From: Mycobacterium haemophilum DSM 44634 | Lineage (GTDB): Bacteria > Actinomycetota > Actinomycetes > Mycobacteriales > Mycobacteriaceae | DNA: 64,000 bases | Direction of reading: 5' to 3' | Assembly: GCF_000340435.2 (NCBI RefSeq) | Contig: NZ_CP011883.2 | Coordinates: 2,216,687-2,280,686, forward strand | Part shown: positions 51,447 to 60,454 of the stretch, in pieces | Position numbering within the stretch: position 1 is the first letter of the stretch | Layout of the letters: the number at the start of each line of letters is the position of its first letter | Made by a program: the position numbers and the translations under genes | The notes under the pieces: model-generated | Seen by the model: only the letters and a program-made list of their open reading frames with translations | Told to the model about the DNA's origin: nothing | Databases searched by the model: none

Positions 51447-52217
51447 TCAGGTGGATAGATGCCAGACCAGCGCAGCCGCTAGCGCACCCAATCCGTTCAG
51501 CGACCAGTGCAGCGCTATCGGCGCCAGCAGGCTGCCGCTACGTCGGCGCAGCCAGCTGAAGACGAACCCCGCGACGCCGGTGGCCAGCACCGCCAGCGTT
51601 ACCCCGGCGAGCATTCCGACGATCCCGCCGCCGAGTAGCCGAGTGAAGCCGATATTGCTGCTCGTCAACCCCAACGACGTCGCGACATGCCAAAGACCAA
51701 ATAGCAGCGAGCCCGCGACCGCAACGCCACGGAACCCCCAGGCCCGATTCAGCGCGCCGTGCAGCACACCGCGAAAGGCCAGCTCCTCGGGGATCACGGT
51801 TTGCAGTGGAATGATGACCACCGAGGCGATTAGCGCGCCGGAGATCCCAGAGATCCGAGCGTAGTGATTGTTCATGAACATCGGCCGAGTCATCGGGAGC
51901 AGGACACCGACGGAAATCACTAACGCCACCACGATCACGGCGGCCAGCGCATAACCCAGGCCGGACTTCCAGTGTTCCCGGGCAAGACCCAATTCAGCCC
52001 AGCCCAAACCATTGCAGCGCACCAAGGTCACCAGCCCGACCGCGGCGATCGGGACGGTAGCGATGCTTGCCCATGCTGTGGTGAAGTGCGCGATCAGGTT
52101 CGTCAGCACCAGCAGCACGACGACGACGGCGACGTCGACCTGGATCCGGAACTGGTGCAGCGCGGACAGTTGCGACACCAGTGGGTGGGTGTCAACGGCA
52201 ACCGTCGCGTCAAGCAT
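51447..52217 (-). CDS. CPBP-family intramembrane metalloprotease (Rv1863c type)
   Basis: 256-residue membrane protein equal in length to Rv1863c. About seven helices and the CPBP (CAAX protease/Abi) motifs: EELAFRGVLHG (EExxxR), LLFGLWHVA (FxxxH) and the HWSLN motif near the C-terminus. Members cleave prenylated or other membrane peptides or give bacteriocin immunity; no partner gene is seen. Converges with adhA (17 bases). Confidence 0.87.
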   Translation of the reverse strand: MLDATVAVDTHPLVSQLSALHQFRIQVDVAVVVVLLVLTNLIAHFTTAWASIATVPIAAVGLVTLVRCNGLGWAELGLAREHWKSGLGYALAAVIVVALVISVGVLLPMTRPMFMNNHYARISGISGALIASVVIIPLQTVIPEELAFRGVLHGALNRAWGFRGVAVAGSLLFGLWHVATSLGLTSSNIGFTRLLGGGIVGMLAGVTLAVLATGVAGFVFSWLRRRSGSLLAPIALHWSLNGLGALAAALVWHLST

Positions 52218-52262
52218 TCGGCAAGTTTACCTGCGGGCCGCCGGTGCCCAGGTCCTTTGACG

Positions 52263-52937
52263 CTAACGCCCGGTTGATGTAACCCTGCGGCGGGCGTGGT
52301 CCTCGAGGTCGGTGGCAAGCCCGTCCGCCACCAGCAGCCGAGGAAGCAGCTCCGGTTCAGTCGTAACGGCGCGAAAGACGAGTTCGACGGTTACGTCGTG
52401 ATTGGGGCGGTAATCGATCGTGATCATGTCGCCGACGCGCACTGTTGCGGGCGATATCACTCGCAAGTAGGCACCAGGTTTCCTCGCCTGGGTGAAGGTC
52501 TTGATCCACTGACTCACATTCAGGAATGCCTGAAACGTGCGACACGGTATCCGCGGCGCTGAGACCTCCAGCACCAAGCCGTCGGTACCGATGCGCCAAC
52601 GCTCCCCGATCCGCGCATTAGTCACATCGACGCCCGTAGTGGTCAGATTCTCGCCGAACATTCCCGGGGTGAGTTTCCGCCCGAGTGGAATTTCCCACGC
52701 GTCGAGGTCTTCGCGCGCATACGCGTAGACGGCTTGGTCGTCACCGCCGTGGACTTTCTGGTTGCCGATGGTGTCACCGACCAGTCCGCTGCCGAGACCA
52801 CCATGCATAGGTCCGGGCGCACGCACCATGACCGCCTCGGCTGTCGGCACTTTGTCGATGCCCGTCAACGTCGACTGGGCGCGGGGGTCCGGATTCGTTT
52901 GGACACGAGCCAGGTTGACCGACAAAACATTCGCCAC
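52263..52937 (-). CDS. MOSC-domain protein (Rv1864c type)
   Basis: 224-residue MOSC protein, a little shorter than Rv1864c (251 by memory). The core GFGENLTTTGVDVTNARIGERWRIG-like segment (MFGENLTTTG...) and the cysteine motif APRIPCRTF, the probable sulphur-carrier or molybdenum-cofactor ligand, are present. MOSC proteins act with molybdenum enzymes (YiiM/mARC-like), which is notable close to mod genes. Ends 45 bases from the CPBP gene. Confidence 0.85.
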   Translation of the reverse strand: MANVLSVNLARVQTNPDPRAQSTLTGIDKVPTAEAVMVRAPGPMHGGLGSGLVGDTIGNQKVHGGDDQAVYAYAREDLDAWEIPLGRKLTPGMFGENLTTTGVDVTNARIGERWRIGTDGLVLEVSAPRIPCRTFQAFLNVSQWIKTFTQARKPGAYLRVISPATVRVGDMITIDYRPNHDVTVELVFRAVTTEPELLPRLLVADGLATDLEDHARRRVTSTGR

Positions 52938-52958
52938 CCGGCCCAGAGTAGCGCCAGC

Positions 52959-55397
52959 TCAGGGCCCGACGCGATTCGAAAAAGTGGTAGCGCACTCCCA
53001 GGTCCAGTTGACGATCCGCGGGTCGTCCTCGCCGTGCTCGCGGGTATAGCGTCGTGCGGCCAGCCGGGCGTCGACCATCCGCTGGCGAAGCAGCGCGGCC
53101 CGACTGGCCAGCCCGTCCACCCGGTCGATGACGTCGATGACCAAATGAAAGCGGTCCAAATCATTGAGCATCACCATGTCGAACGGCGTCGTCGTAGTGC
53201 CGCGCTCCTTGAACCCGCGCACGTGGATGTGATGGTGATTGGTGCGCCGGTAGGCAAGCCGGTGGATCAGCCACGGATAACCGTGGTAGGCGAAGATGAT
53301 CGGCTTGTCACGGGTGAACAACGCGTCGAATTCCTTGTCCGGCAGGCCATGCGGATGCTCGGAGTCCGGCTGCAGCCGCATCAGGTCGACGACGTTGACC
53401 ACTCGCACCTGCAGGTCCGGCAGCTCGCGTCGCAAAATGTCAGCGGCCGCCAGCGTCTCCAGCGTCGGGATGTCCCCAGCGCAGGCCAGCACCACGTCGG
53501 GCTCCCCGTCACAAGCTCCAGCGGTGCTCGCCCATTCCCAGATCCCCAGCCCCCGGGTGCAGTGCAGGATCGCCTCCGGCATCGAGAGGTAGGCAAGCGC
53601 GGGCTGCTTGCCGGCGACGATGACATTGACATAGTCGCGGCTGCGCAGGCAGTGGTCTGCCACCGACAGCAACGTGTTGGCGTCCGGCGGCAAGTAGACC
53701 CGGACCACTTCGGCACGCTTGTTGGCGACCAGGTCGATGAAGCCCGGGTCCTGATGCGATGCACCGTTGTGGTCCTGGCGCCACACATGGGAGCTCAGCA
53801 GGTAGTTCAGCGACGCGATCGGCTGCCGCCAGGACAGTTCGCGACTGGTGGACAGCCATTTGGCGTGCTGGTTGAACATCGAGTCAACAATGTGCACGAA
53901 CGCCTCGTAGCAGTTGAACAGCCCGTGTCGACCGGTCAGCAGGTAGCCCTCCAACCACCCTTGGCACAGATGCTCGGATAACACCTCCATCACGCGGCCG
54001 TCGGGGGCGAGGTTCTCGTCCTGCGGCTCGGTCGGCGAGAGCCAGACCGTATCTGTCGCCTCAAAAACGGCGCCGAGCCGATTGGAGGTGGTCTCGTCGG
54101 GACCCATGAGACGAAACCGGTCGGGATTGCGGGCGATCACATCCCGCAGCCAGGCTCCCAACACGCGGGTGGCCTCATGCGTTGTCGCGGCGGGTTGTGG
54201 GACTTCTACCGCGTAGCCGCGGAAGTCCGGGAGGTCCAGGTCACGCAGCAATAGTCCGCCGTTGGCGTGCGGATTAGCGCTCATCCGCCGGTCCCCGGTG
54301 GGCGCCAGCGCCCGCAGCTCTGGGCGCAATGCACCGTGGTCGTCGAACAATTCCGCTGGCCGGTAACTGCGCAACCACTCTTCAAGCTGCGCGCGATGCG
54401 CGGGATTGTTGTGCGTCTCGGCGAGCGGGACCTGGTGTGATCGCCAGGTGCCCTCCACTGGCTTGTCGTCAACCATCTTGGGCCCGGTCCACCCCTTGGG
54501 GGTGCGCAGCACGATCATCGGCCACACCGGCCGGCCCGTTTTCTCACCACGGCGTGCGGCCCGCTGAATTGCCTCAATAGCGTCAAAGGCATCATCGAGA
54601 GCGGCAGCTAACTTTCGGTGTACTTCCGCCGGCTCGTCTGCGGCCACGGTGATCGGCCGGTACCCGTAGCCCCGCAACAATGATTCGAGCTCGGAGTGCG
54701 GAATGCGGGCCAATACAGTCGGGTTGGCGATCTTGTATCCGTTGAGGTGCAAGATCGGCAGCACCACCCCGTCGATGGCCGGGTTGAGGAATTTGTTCGA
54801 GTGCCAGCTGGCGGCCATCGGTCCTGTCTCGGCTTCGCCGTCACCGATCACGCAGGCGACCACCAGATCGGGGTTATCGAAAGCCGCGCCATAGGCATGC
54901 ACCAGCGCGTAACCGAGTTCGCCGCCTTCGTGAATGGACCCCGGAGTCTCGGCAGCCACATGACTGGGGATGCCGCCGGGGAACGAGAACTGACGGCATA
55001 GCCTCCGCAGTCCTTCGGCGTTTTCTGTGATGCCGGAGTAAACCTCGCTGTAGGTGCCTTCCAGATAGGCGTTGGCGACCAGTCCCGGGCCGCCGTGACC
55101 GGGGCCAGTGACATAGATGACGTTGGCGTCGCGGCTGCGGATTATCCGGTTCAAGTGCGCATAGATGAGATTGAGGCCTGGCGTGGTGCCCCAGTGTCCC
55201 AGCAGCCGGGATTTGACGTGCTGGGCCGACAGCGGTTCGGTCAGCAGCGGGTTGTCCAGCAGGTAGATCTGCCCGACTGACAGGTAATTGGCGGCACGCC
55301 AATACGCGTCGATGAGGGCCAGCTCGTCGTCAGAAAGGACTTCAGAAAGGACCGGAGTCTCGGTTGTTGCGGAGATCGCGCTTTCTGTGCTCATCAT
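52959..55397 (-). CDS. xfp: Xylulose-5-phosphate/fructose-6-phosphate phosphoketolase
   Basis: 812-residue ThDP enzyme. Phosphoketolase hallmarks are clear: GHGGPGLVANAYLEGTYSEVY, EGGELGYALVHAYGAAFDNPDL, and the ThDP/Mg motif GDGEAETGPMAASWHSNKFLNP. It splits xylulose-5-P (or fructose-6-P) with phosphate to acetyl-P and a shorter sugar phosphate, linking the pentose phosphate pathway to acetyl-CoA. ATG at 55397 (or 55394); the open frame upstream is a shadow. M. tuberculosis has no gene here; no acetate kinase gene is adjacent. It lies between the MOSC and SDR genes on the same strand. Confidence 0.93.
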   Translation of the reverse strand: MMSTESAISATTETPVLSEVLSDDELALIDAYWRAANYLSVGQIYLLDNPLLTEPLSAQHVKSRLLGHWGTTPGLNLIYAHLNRIIRSRDANVIYVTGPGHGGPGLVANAYLEGTYSEVYSGITENAEGLRRLCRQFSFPGGIPSHVAAETPGSIHEGGELGYALVHAYGAAFDNPDLVVACVIGDGEAETGPMAASWHSNKFLNPAIDGVVLPILHLNGYKIANPTVLARIPHSELESLLRGYGYRPITVAADEPAEVHRKLAAALDDAFDAIEAIQRAARRGEKTGRPVWPMIVLRTPKGWTGPKMVDDKPVEGTWRSHQVPLAETHNNPAHRAQLEEWLRSYRPAELFDDHGALRPELRALAPTGDRRMSANPHANGGLLLRDLDLPDFRGYAVEVPQPAATTHEATRVLGAWLRDVIARNPDRFRLMGPDETTSNRLGAVFEATDTVWLSPTEPQDENLAPDGRVMEVLSEHLCQGWLEGYLLTGRHGLFNCYEAFVHIVDSMFNQHAKWLSTSRELSWRQPIASLNYLLSSHVWRQDHNGASHQDPGFIDLVANKRAEVVRVYLPPDANTLLSVADHCLRSRDYVNVIVAGKQPALAYLSMPEAILHCTRGLGIWEWASTAGACDGEPDVVLACAGDIPTLETLAAADILRRELPDLQVRVVNVVDLMRLQPDSEHPHGLPDKEFDALFTRDKPIIFAYHGYPWLIHRLAYRRTNHHHIHVRGFKERGTTTTPFDMVMLNDLDRFHLVIDVIDRVDGLASRAALLRQRMVDARLAARRYTREHGEDDPRIVNWTWECATTFSNRVGP

Positions 55398-55440
55398 GCC
55401 CATTGTCCGCGCCGACGATGAACACCACCGGACGCGGTGC

Positions 55441-56289
55441 TCACTGCTGGCCGCGAGCGCGCGCCTCGTAGGCCCTGCGCTGCTCGACGTCGACGTCATC
55501 GGTGAAGACGTGCTCGCCGCCGAGCAGTCGGTTAATGCTCTCGCCGAACCGGCGTGGCATGAACTTCTGCGAAGCAACCAGCACGCCAGCCACTTTCGTT
55601 ACGCGCACCCGCGGTTTCGGTTTGGCCACCAGCTTCACGATCGCGTCCGCAATCTCGGCCGGCTCGGCGGTCTTAACTCCCTTGGCCCCGTGCGTGCCAG
55701 CGATAAGTTCGGTATTGACGAACGTCGGCAGCATTATCGAAAGTTTCACGCCGGTCCGACGGTATTCAATCCTGGCCGCGTCGGTGAAGCCAACCACCGC
55801 ATGCTTGCTGGCACAGTACGTCACCGCCCCGGGGAGATAAGTCTCTCCAGCGAGCGAAGCGATATTGATGATATGCCCCCGTCCGCGCGGAATCATGCGC
55901 CGCGCCGCAAGCTTGGTGCCCAACATCACGCCGTAAACGTTGATGTCCAGAACACGCCGGGTGACCGCGTCGGGCTCATCGACAATCCGGCCAAGCGGCA
56001 TGATGCCGGCGTTATTGATGAGCACGTCGATCGGGCCGAGCTGGCGCTCGACGGCGTCGAGGAACTCCGAAAACGAATCCGAGTCGGTGACATCGAGTTT
56101 GCCGTAGATATCGAGGCCGAGCGCGGTGCCAGACTCCTTCACCTTGGCCTCGTCGATATCACCGATCGCGACCGTGGCGCCCAGCTTATGCAGTGCGGTC
56201 GCGGCGGCCAACCCGATGCCCCGAGCCCCGCCGGTGATGACAATGACCTTGCCGCGGACCTTATCGCCAGTGGACCCCATATCTGCCAT
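55441..56289 (-). CDS. Short-chain dehydrogenase/reductase (Rv1865c type)
   Basis: 282-residue classical SDR, close to Rv1865c (286). TGGARGIG cofactor motif, NNAGIMP, catalytic Ser (IASLAGETY) and YCASK catalytic Tyr/Lys. N-terminal sequence MADMGSTGDKVRGKVIVITGG and the Shine-Dalgarno GGAAAGGACG support ATG 56289; a much longer open frame (to 57630) overlaps the CoA-transferase gene and is spurious. Divergent from the CoA transferase. Substrate unknown. Confidence 0.92.
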   Translation of the reverse strand: MADMGSTGDKVRGKVIVITGGARGIGLAAATALHKLGATVAIGDIDEAKVKESGTALGLDIYGKLDVTDSDSFSEFLDAVERQLGPIDVLINNAGIMPLGRIVDEPDAVTRRVLDINVYGVMLGTKLAARRMIPRGRGHIINIASLAGETYLPGAVTYCASKHAVVGFTDAARIEYRRTGVKLSIMLPTFVNTELIAGTHGAKGVKTAEPAEIADAIVKLVAKPKPRVRVTKVAGVLVASQKFMPRRFGESINRLLGGEHVFTDDVDVEQRRAYEARARGQQ

Positions 56290-56502
56290 TTTCGTCCTTT
56301 CCGGTGCTGCCGACCTGGCACACACCATGCGTCGGGGCTCTACCCGAGCCATTTTGCCAAGCACAGCATTCGCAGTCCGGCTGAGTGCCTCCCGTTTGCG
56401 TCGAACCAGCTTGCGCGGCTCGGCTTTTGGCTGTGGGCGCCGCGATGTGACACGGATGGATGGAATACCCGAGACGACCGACCAGCCAGGTACGGTGTGC
56501 AG

Positions 56503-58923
56503 ATGTCCGACAGGTTGCTCGATGCGCTGCGCGTCCTCGACCTGTCCTGCGGGTTTTGCGGTGCCGGGGCCCACGCGGTGACCCGCCTGTTCGCGGACTT
56601 GGGTGCGGATGTTCTCAAGGTGGAACCGCCGGGCGGAGACCCCGGCCGGCGCGCGTTGCCGACCCTGGCCGGTGTGAGCCTGCCGTTCGCCGTGCACAAC
56701 GCCAACAAGCGCAGCACGGTGCTGAACCCGCTCGATGAGGACGACCGACGGCGCTTCTTTAGCCTCGTCGAGGGTGCCGATATCGTTGTCGACAGCGGCC
56801 TTCCCGGGCAGGCCGCCGCGTTCGGGACGTCGTGCGCCGAGCTCGCCAATCGCTACCACCACCTGGTTGCATTGTCGGTCACCGACTTCGGTACCACGGG
56901 TCCGCGGTCGGCGTGGTGCGCGACCGATCCCGTCCTGTTCGCTATGTCGGGCTCGCTGTCGCGGTCGGGTCCCACTACCGGAACCCCGGTGTTGCCACCA
57001 GACGGTATCGCTTCGGCAACCGCTGCCGCGCAGGCCGCGTGGTCCGCACTCGTCGCGTACTACAACCGATTGCGTTGCGGTGCAGGTGATTACATCGACT
57101 TTTCTCGGTTTGACGCTGTTGTCATGGCGCTCGACCCAGCATTCGGGTCGCACGGGCAGGTTGCTGCCGGCCGGCACAGCACCGGGCGGTGGCGGGGTCG
57201 CCCGAAAAACCAGGACACCTACCCGATCTATCCGTGCCGGGACGGCTATATCCGGTTGTGCGTCATGGCACCGCGGCAGTGGCGCGGCCTGCGCCGCTGG
57301 TTGGGCGAGCCGAAGGAATTTCAAGATCCCGAGTATGACTTGATCGGTGCGCGTCTGGCCGCGTGGCCGCGGATCAGCGAGCTGGCCCAGGCGTTGTTCG
57401 CCGACCAGACCATGAAGGCGTTGGTCACCGCGGGACAGCGGCACGGAGTGCCGATCGCCGCGGTGTTGACGCCGTCGCGGATCCTGGCCTCCGAGCATTT
57501 CCAGGCGGTCGGCGCCATCACCGATGCCGAACTCATGCCCGGCGTGCACACGAGCGTGCCCACTGGATATTTTGTCGTCGACGGCCAGCGCTCCGGTTTC
57601 CGGAGGCCAGCGCCCGCTCCAGGGCAGCACAAACCGTGCTGGAGGGATGCCGCAAAGGTCATCACATCACCGTCCGGCAGCGTCGGTGCCTATCCGTTCG
57701 AGGGCCTGCAAATCCTGGATCTGGGCATCATCGTCGCGGGCGGCGAGGTGGGCCGGCTGTTCGGCGACCTCGGCGCCGAGGTCATCAAAGTCGAAAGTGC
57801 AGACTACCCGGACGGACTGAGACAGGCTCGCGTCGGCGACGCCATGAGTGAATCCTTCGCCCGGACCCATCGCAACCACCTCGGACTTGGTGTGGACCTG
57901 CGCAGTGCGCAGGGTAAGGAGATCTTCGGCCGCCTGGTAGCGCAGGCCGACGCAGTGTTTGCCAACTTCAAACCGGGAACCCTTACCTCGCTTGGGTTCT
58001 CCTACGACAGGCTGCGGGCCCTCAATCCGCATATCGTGCTCGCCGGGAGCAGCGCCTACGGCGACAGCGGGCCGTGGCGTACCCGGATGGGTTACGGCCC
58101 GCTGGTCCGCGCCGCCACCGGCGTCACCCGACTCTGGACATCCGACGAAGCCGGTGCGGACACCGACGCCGACGCCCCGCGGCATGCCTTTTACGACGCG
58201 ACCACCATCTTCCCCGATCACGTGGTCGGGCGGATTACCGCGATTGGGGCATTGGCCGCGCTGATCCACCGCGATCGCACCGGCGGCGGCGCCCATGTCC
58301 ACATCTCGCAGGCCGAAGTCGTCGTCAATCAGCTGGACACGCTGTTCGTCACCCAGGCCGCGTTGGGGGCCGGTATCGCCGAAGTCCGCGATGACACCGC
58401 CGTACACGGGGTCTACCCGTGTACGGGCGACGACGAATGGTGCGTCGTCTCAATCCGCTCGGACAACGAATGGCATTGCGTTGCATCTGTTTTAGAGCAG
58501 CCTGAGCTGGCTGGCGACCCGCGCTTTGCTACCGGCGAGTCGCGTGTGACCAACCGCGCGGAGTTGGTGGCGGTGTTGTCGGCCTGGACCCGCACCCGCA
58601 CCCCGGTGCAGGCCGCCCAAGACTTGCAGTCGGCCGGAGTGCCAGCCGGCCCGATGAGTCGTCCACCAGACATCCTCAAGGACCCGCAACTGATCGAGCG
58701 AGAACTGTTCGCTGACATGGTGCATCCCCTCATCGACGGTGCGCTGCCGACCGAGACGGGTCCGGCTCCGTTTCGTCACATCCCACCGGCACCGCAACGC
58801 CCGGCGCCCCTGCCCGGTCAAGACACCCGCGAGATCTGCCGCAAGCTGCTCGGGATGGGGAGCCAGGAGACCGAGCGGCTGATCGCCGACCGCATACTGT
58901 TCGCGCCCGCCGACGGCGCCTAG
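56503..58923 (+). CDS. Two-domain CaiB/BaiF-type CoA transferase (Rv1866 type)
   Basis: 806-residue fusion of two family III CoA-transferase domains: domain 1 at about 1-380 (VLDLSCGFCGAGAHAVTRLFADLGADVLKVEPPGGDP) and domain 2 from about 400 (ILDLGIIVAGGEVGRLFGDLGAEVIKVE ... HRNHLGLGVDLRSAQGKEIF). Rv1866 has the same tandem form. The second copy looks the more canonical. Family enzymes move CoA between acyl or carboxylic acids. ATG 56503 (an in-frame GTG at 56497 also fits). Followed by the MFS transporter and thiolase-like genes on the same strand. Confidence 0.9.
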   Translation: MSDRLLDALRVLDLSCGFCGAGAHAVTRLFADLGADVLKVEPPGGDPGRRALPTLAGVSLPFAVHNANKRSTVLNPLDEDDRRRFFSLVEGADIVVDSGLPGQAAAFGTSCAELANRYHHLVALSVTDFGTTGPRSAWCATDPVLFAMSGSLSRSGPTTGTPVLPPDGIASATAAAQAAWSALVAYYNRLRCGAGDYIDFSRFDAVVMALDPAFGSHGQVAAGRHSTGRWRGRPKNQDTYPIYPCRDGYIRLCVMAPRQWRGLRRWLGEPKEFQDPEYDLIGARLAAWPRISELAQALFADQTMKALVTAGQRHGVPIAAVLTPSRILASEHFQAVGAITDAELMPGVHTSVPTGYFVVDGQRSGFRRPAPAPGQHKPCWRDAAKVITSPSGSVGAYPFEGLQILDLGIIVAGGEVGRLFGDLGAEVIKVESADYPDGLRQARVGDAMSESFARTHRNHLGLGVDLRSAQGKEIFGRLVAQADAVFANFKPGTLTSLGFSYDRLRALNPHIVLAGSSAYGDSGPWRTRMGYGPLVRAATGVTRLWTSDEAGADTDADAPRHAFYDATTIFPDHVVGRITAIGALAALIHRDRTGGGAHVHISQAEVVVNQLDTLFVTQAALGAGIAEVRDDTAVHGVYPCTGDDEWCVVSIRSDNEWHCVASVLEQPELAGDPRFATGESRVTNRAELVAVLSAWTRTRTPVQAAQDLQSAGVPAGPMSRPPDILKDPQLIERELFADMVHPLIDGALPTETGPAPFRHIPPAPQRPAPLPGQDTREICRKLLGMGSQETERLIADRILFAPADGA

Positions 58924-59043
58924 CATTGCCGCGCCGCGCGCCGCGCTCTGCTATAACCATCGTGCATACAGTTCCGGTGGCTATCGGAAACATCACCAAG
59001 ACGGCTCACCACTGAATGGCCCGGCCAGAGAGGTGCGATCGTC

Positions 59044-60450
59044 GTGTGTGACCTCAGCACAACAATTGACATAAACGATGCCGGCCCGTTGTCGCGGGGG
59101 CAGATCGTCTTCATGGTGGCCGCGCTGGTGACCTCGGTGATCGCGTTTCAGCTCAACGCGAGCATGTTGGCGCCGGCGATCGGCGCGATCAATGGTGCGA
59201 TGGGTCCTAACGCGTATGTGGCGATGTCGAATTTCTTTTTCCTTGCCGGTGCGGTCGCCTGTGTGGTCCTAGTCCGTTGGAGCGACTACGTCGGCCGCAA
59301 ACGAGTCCTGATTAGCATCATGGTGCTGATGTGCATCGGTACGGTGTTGTGCATTGTCAGCACCTCCCTGCCGGTCGTGGTGTTGGGTCGGATATTGCAG
59401 GGCGGCTGTGTCATCTCTTTCCCGTTGTCCTACCTCATCCAGCGTGAACACCTGAGCCCCATGGCCTTTGGCGCCTGTGTTGGCGTGGTTTCGTCGATCA
59501 ATGGTGGCGTCGCGGGTGTAGACGCCCTGCTCGGCGGTGTGATGGTCGACCACCTCGGTTACCGCTCGATCTTCGTGCTGATCCTCGCGATCGGCGTAGC
59601 CGCCATCGGGTTCGCGTGGAAGGCTGTCCCCGCCGACCCGCCCCGAGGGACCACCGCAGGCCGGATGGACTGGTGGGGTGCCGCACTGCTGGCATCGACG
59701 GTCGGCGGCGTAAACATGTTCCTGATTGCCGGTGGCACCTCCGGGTGGCTTTCGACGTCGACGGTGGCCTGGATCTTTGTCGGCGTGTTGTCACTCGTGG
59801 GTCTGATCGTCGTCGACACCCGTATCAGGAGCCCACTGATCGCCATCGAACACCTGCGGTCGCGCCAGGAGTGGCCGGTCGTCACCACCACCATCCTTGC
59901 GTTGGCGTCCTTCTTCGTGGTGCTCAACTTCATCGTTCCGCACCTGGCGGTCAACGCCGACGTTGGCTTCGGCGCGAACGGGACGACGACTGCGCTGCTG
60001 TTTTTGACGCCGGCAGCATTGGTGGGAGTGGTGTCGGCGCCGGTGTTCGGCCGGCTGGCCATCCGCATCGGTTTCGTTACCACCGCGCGGCTGGGAATCC
60101 TCGCCACCCTACTGGTCACCGTCGCCGTCGCGGTGTTCGCCATGAACGACAACATTCTGTTCGGGTTGATGGCCGCATTCGGCTTGACCTACAACGGCGC
60201 ACTGTTGACCTCGCTGAGCGCCATGGGCGTCGCGCAGTCCTGCGATGAAGAACCTGGGGCGCTGCCCGGCATCACCAATTCCTGCTTCGGGATCGGTGCC
60301 GCGGTCGGATTCGCCTGGGCCGGAGCGGTCGTCGGTTCCGGCACCGAGGCGAGCTATTTGCTCGCGCTGTGGCTGTGCGTTGCCATCGGCGCGGTAGCGT
60401 TGCTGTCCAGCCTGATCCTGCAGCCCAAGCCGTTCGAGAGGCGCACTTAG
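59044..60450 (+). CDS. Major facilitator superfamily transporter, DHA2-like
   Basis: 468-residue MFS protein. Around 14 hydrophobic segments; motif A-like RWSDYVGRKRVLI between helices 2 and 3, and a conserved GGxxG loop (GGVAGVDALLGG). Probably a drug:H+ antiporter or small-molecule exporter of the DHA2 type. GTG start after GAGAGGTG. M. tuberculosis has no gene between Rv1866 and Rv1867, so it is an extra gene within this group. The next gene starts 4 bases after its stop, indicating co-transcription. Confidence 0.9.
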   Translation: MCDLSTTIDINDAGPLSRGQIVFMVAALVTSVIAFQLNASMLAPAIGAINGAMGPNAYVAMSNFFFLAGAVACVVLVRWSDYVGRKRVLISIMVLMCIGTVLCIVSTSLPVVVLGRILQGGCVISFPLSYLIQREHLSPMAFGACVGVVSSINGGVAGVDALLGGVMVDHLGYRSIFVLILAIGVAAIGFAWKAVPADPPRGTTAGRMDWWGAALLASTVGGVNMFLIAGGTSGWLSTSTVAWIFVGVLSLVGLIVVDTRIRSPLIAIEHLRSRQEWPVVTTTILALASFFVVLNFIVPHLAVNADVGFGANGTTTALLFLTPAALVGVVSAPVFGRLAIRIGFVTTARLGILATLLVTVAVAVFAMNDNILFGLMAAFGLTYNGALLTSLSAMGVAQSCDEEPGALPGITNSCFGIGAAVGFAWAGAVVGSGTEASYLLALWLCVAIGAVALLSSLILQPKPFERRT

Positions 60451-60454
60451 ACCT

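Noticed and set aside
55288..56502. Plus-strand extension of the CoA-transferase frame
   Set aside because: The first 405 codons are antisense to xfp and the SDR gene and show no family similarity; the protein begins at the CaiB domain start.
55441..57630. 729-codon minus-strand open frame
   Set aside because: Only 55441-56289 is the SDR gene. The upstream part is a shadow of the CoA-transferase gene on the other strand.
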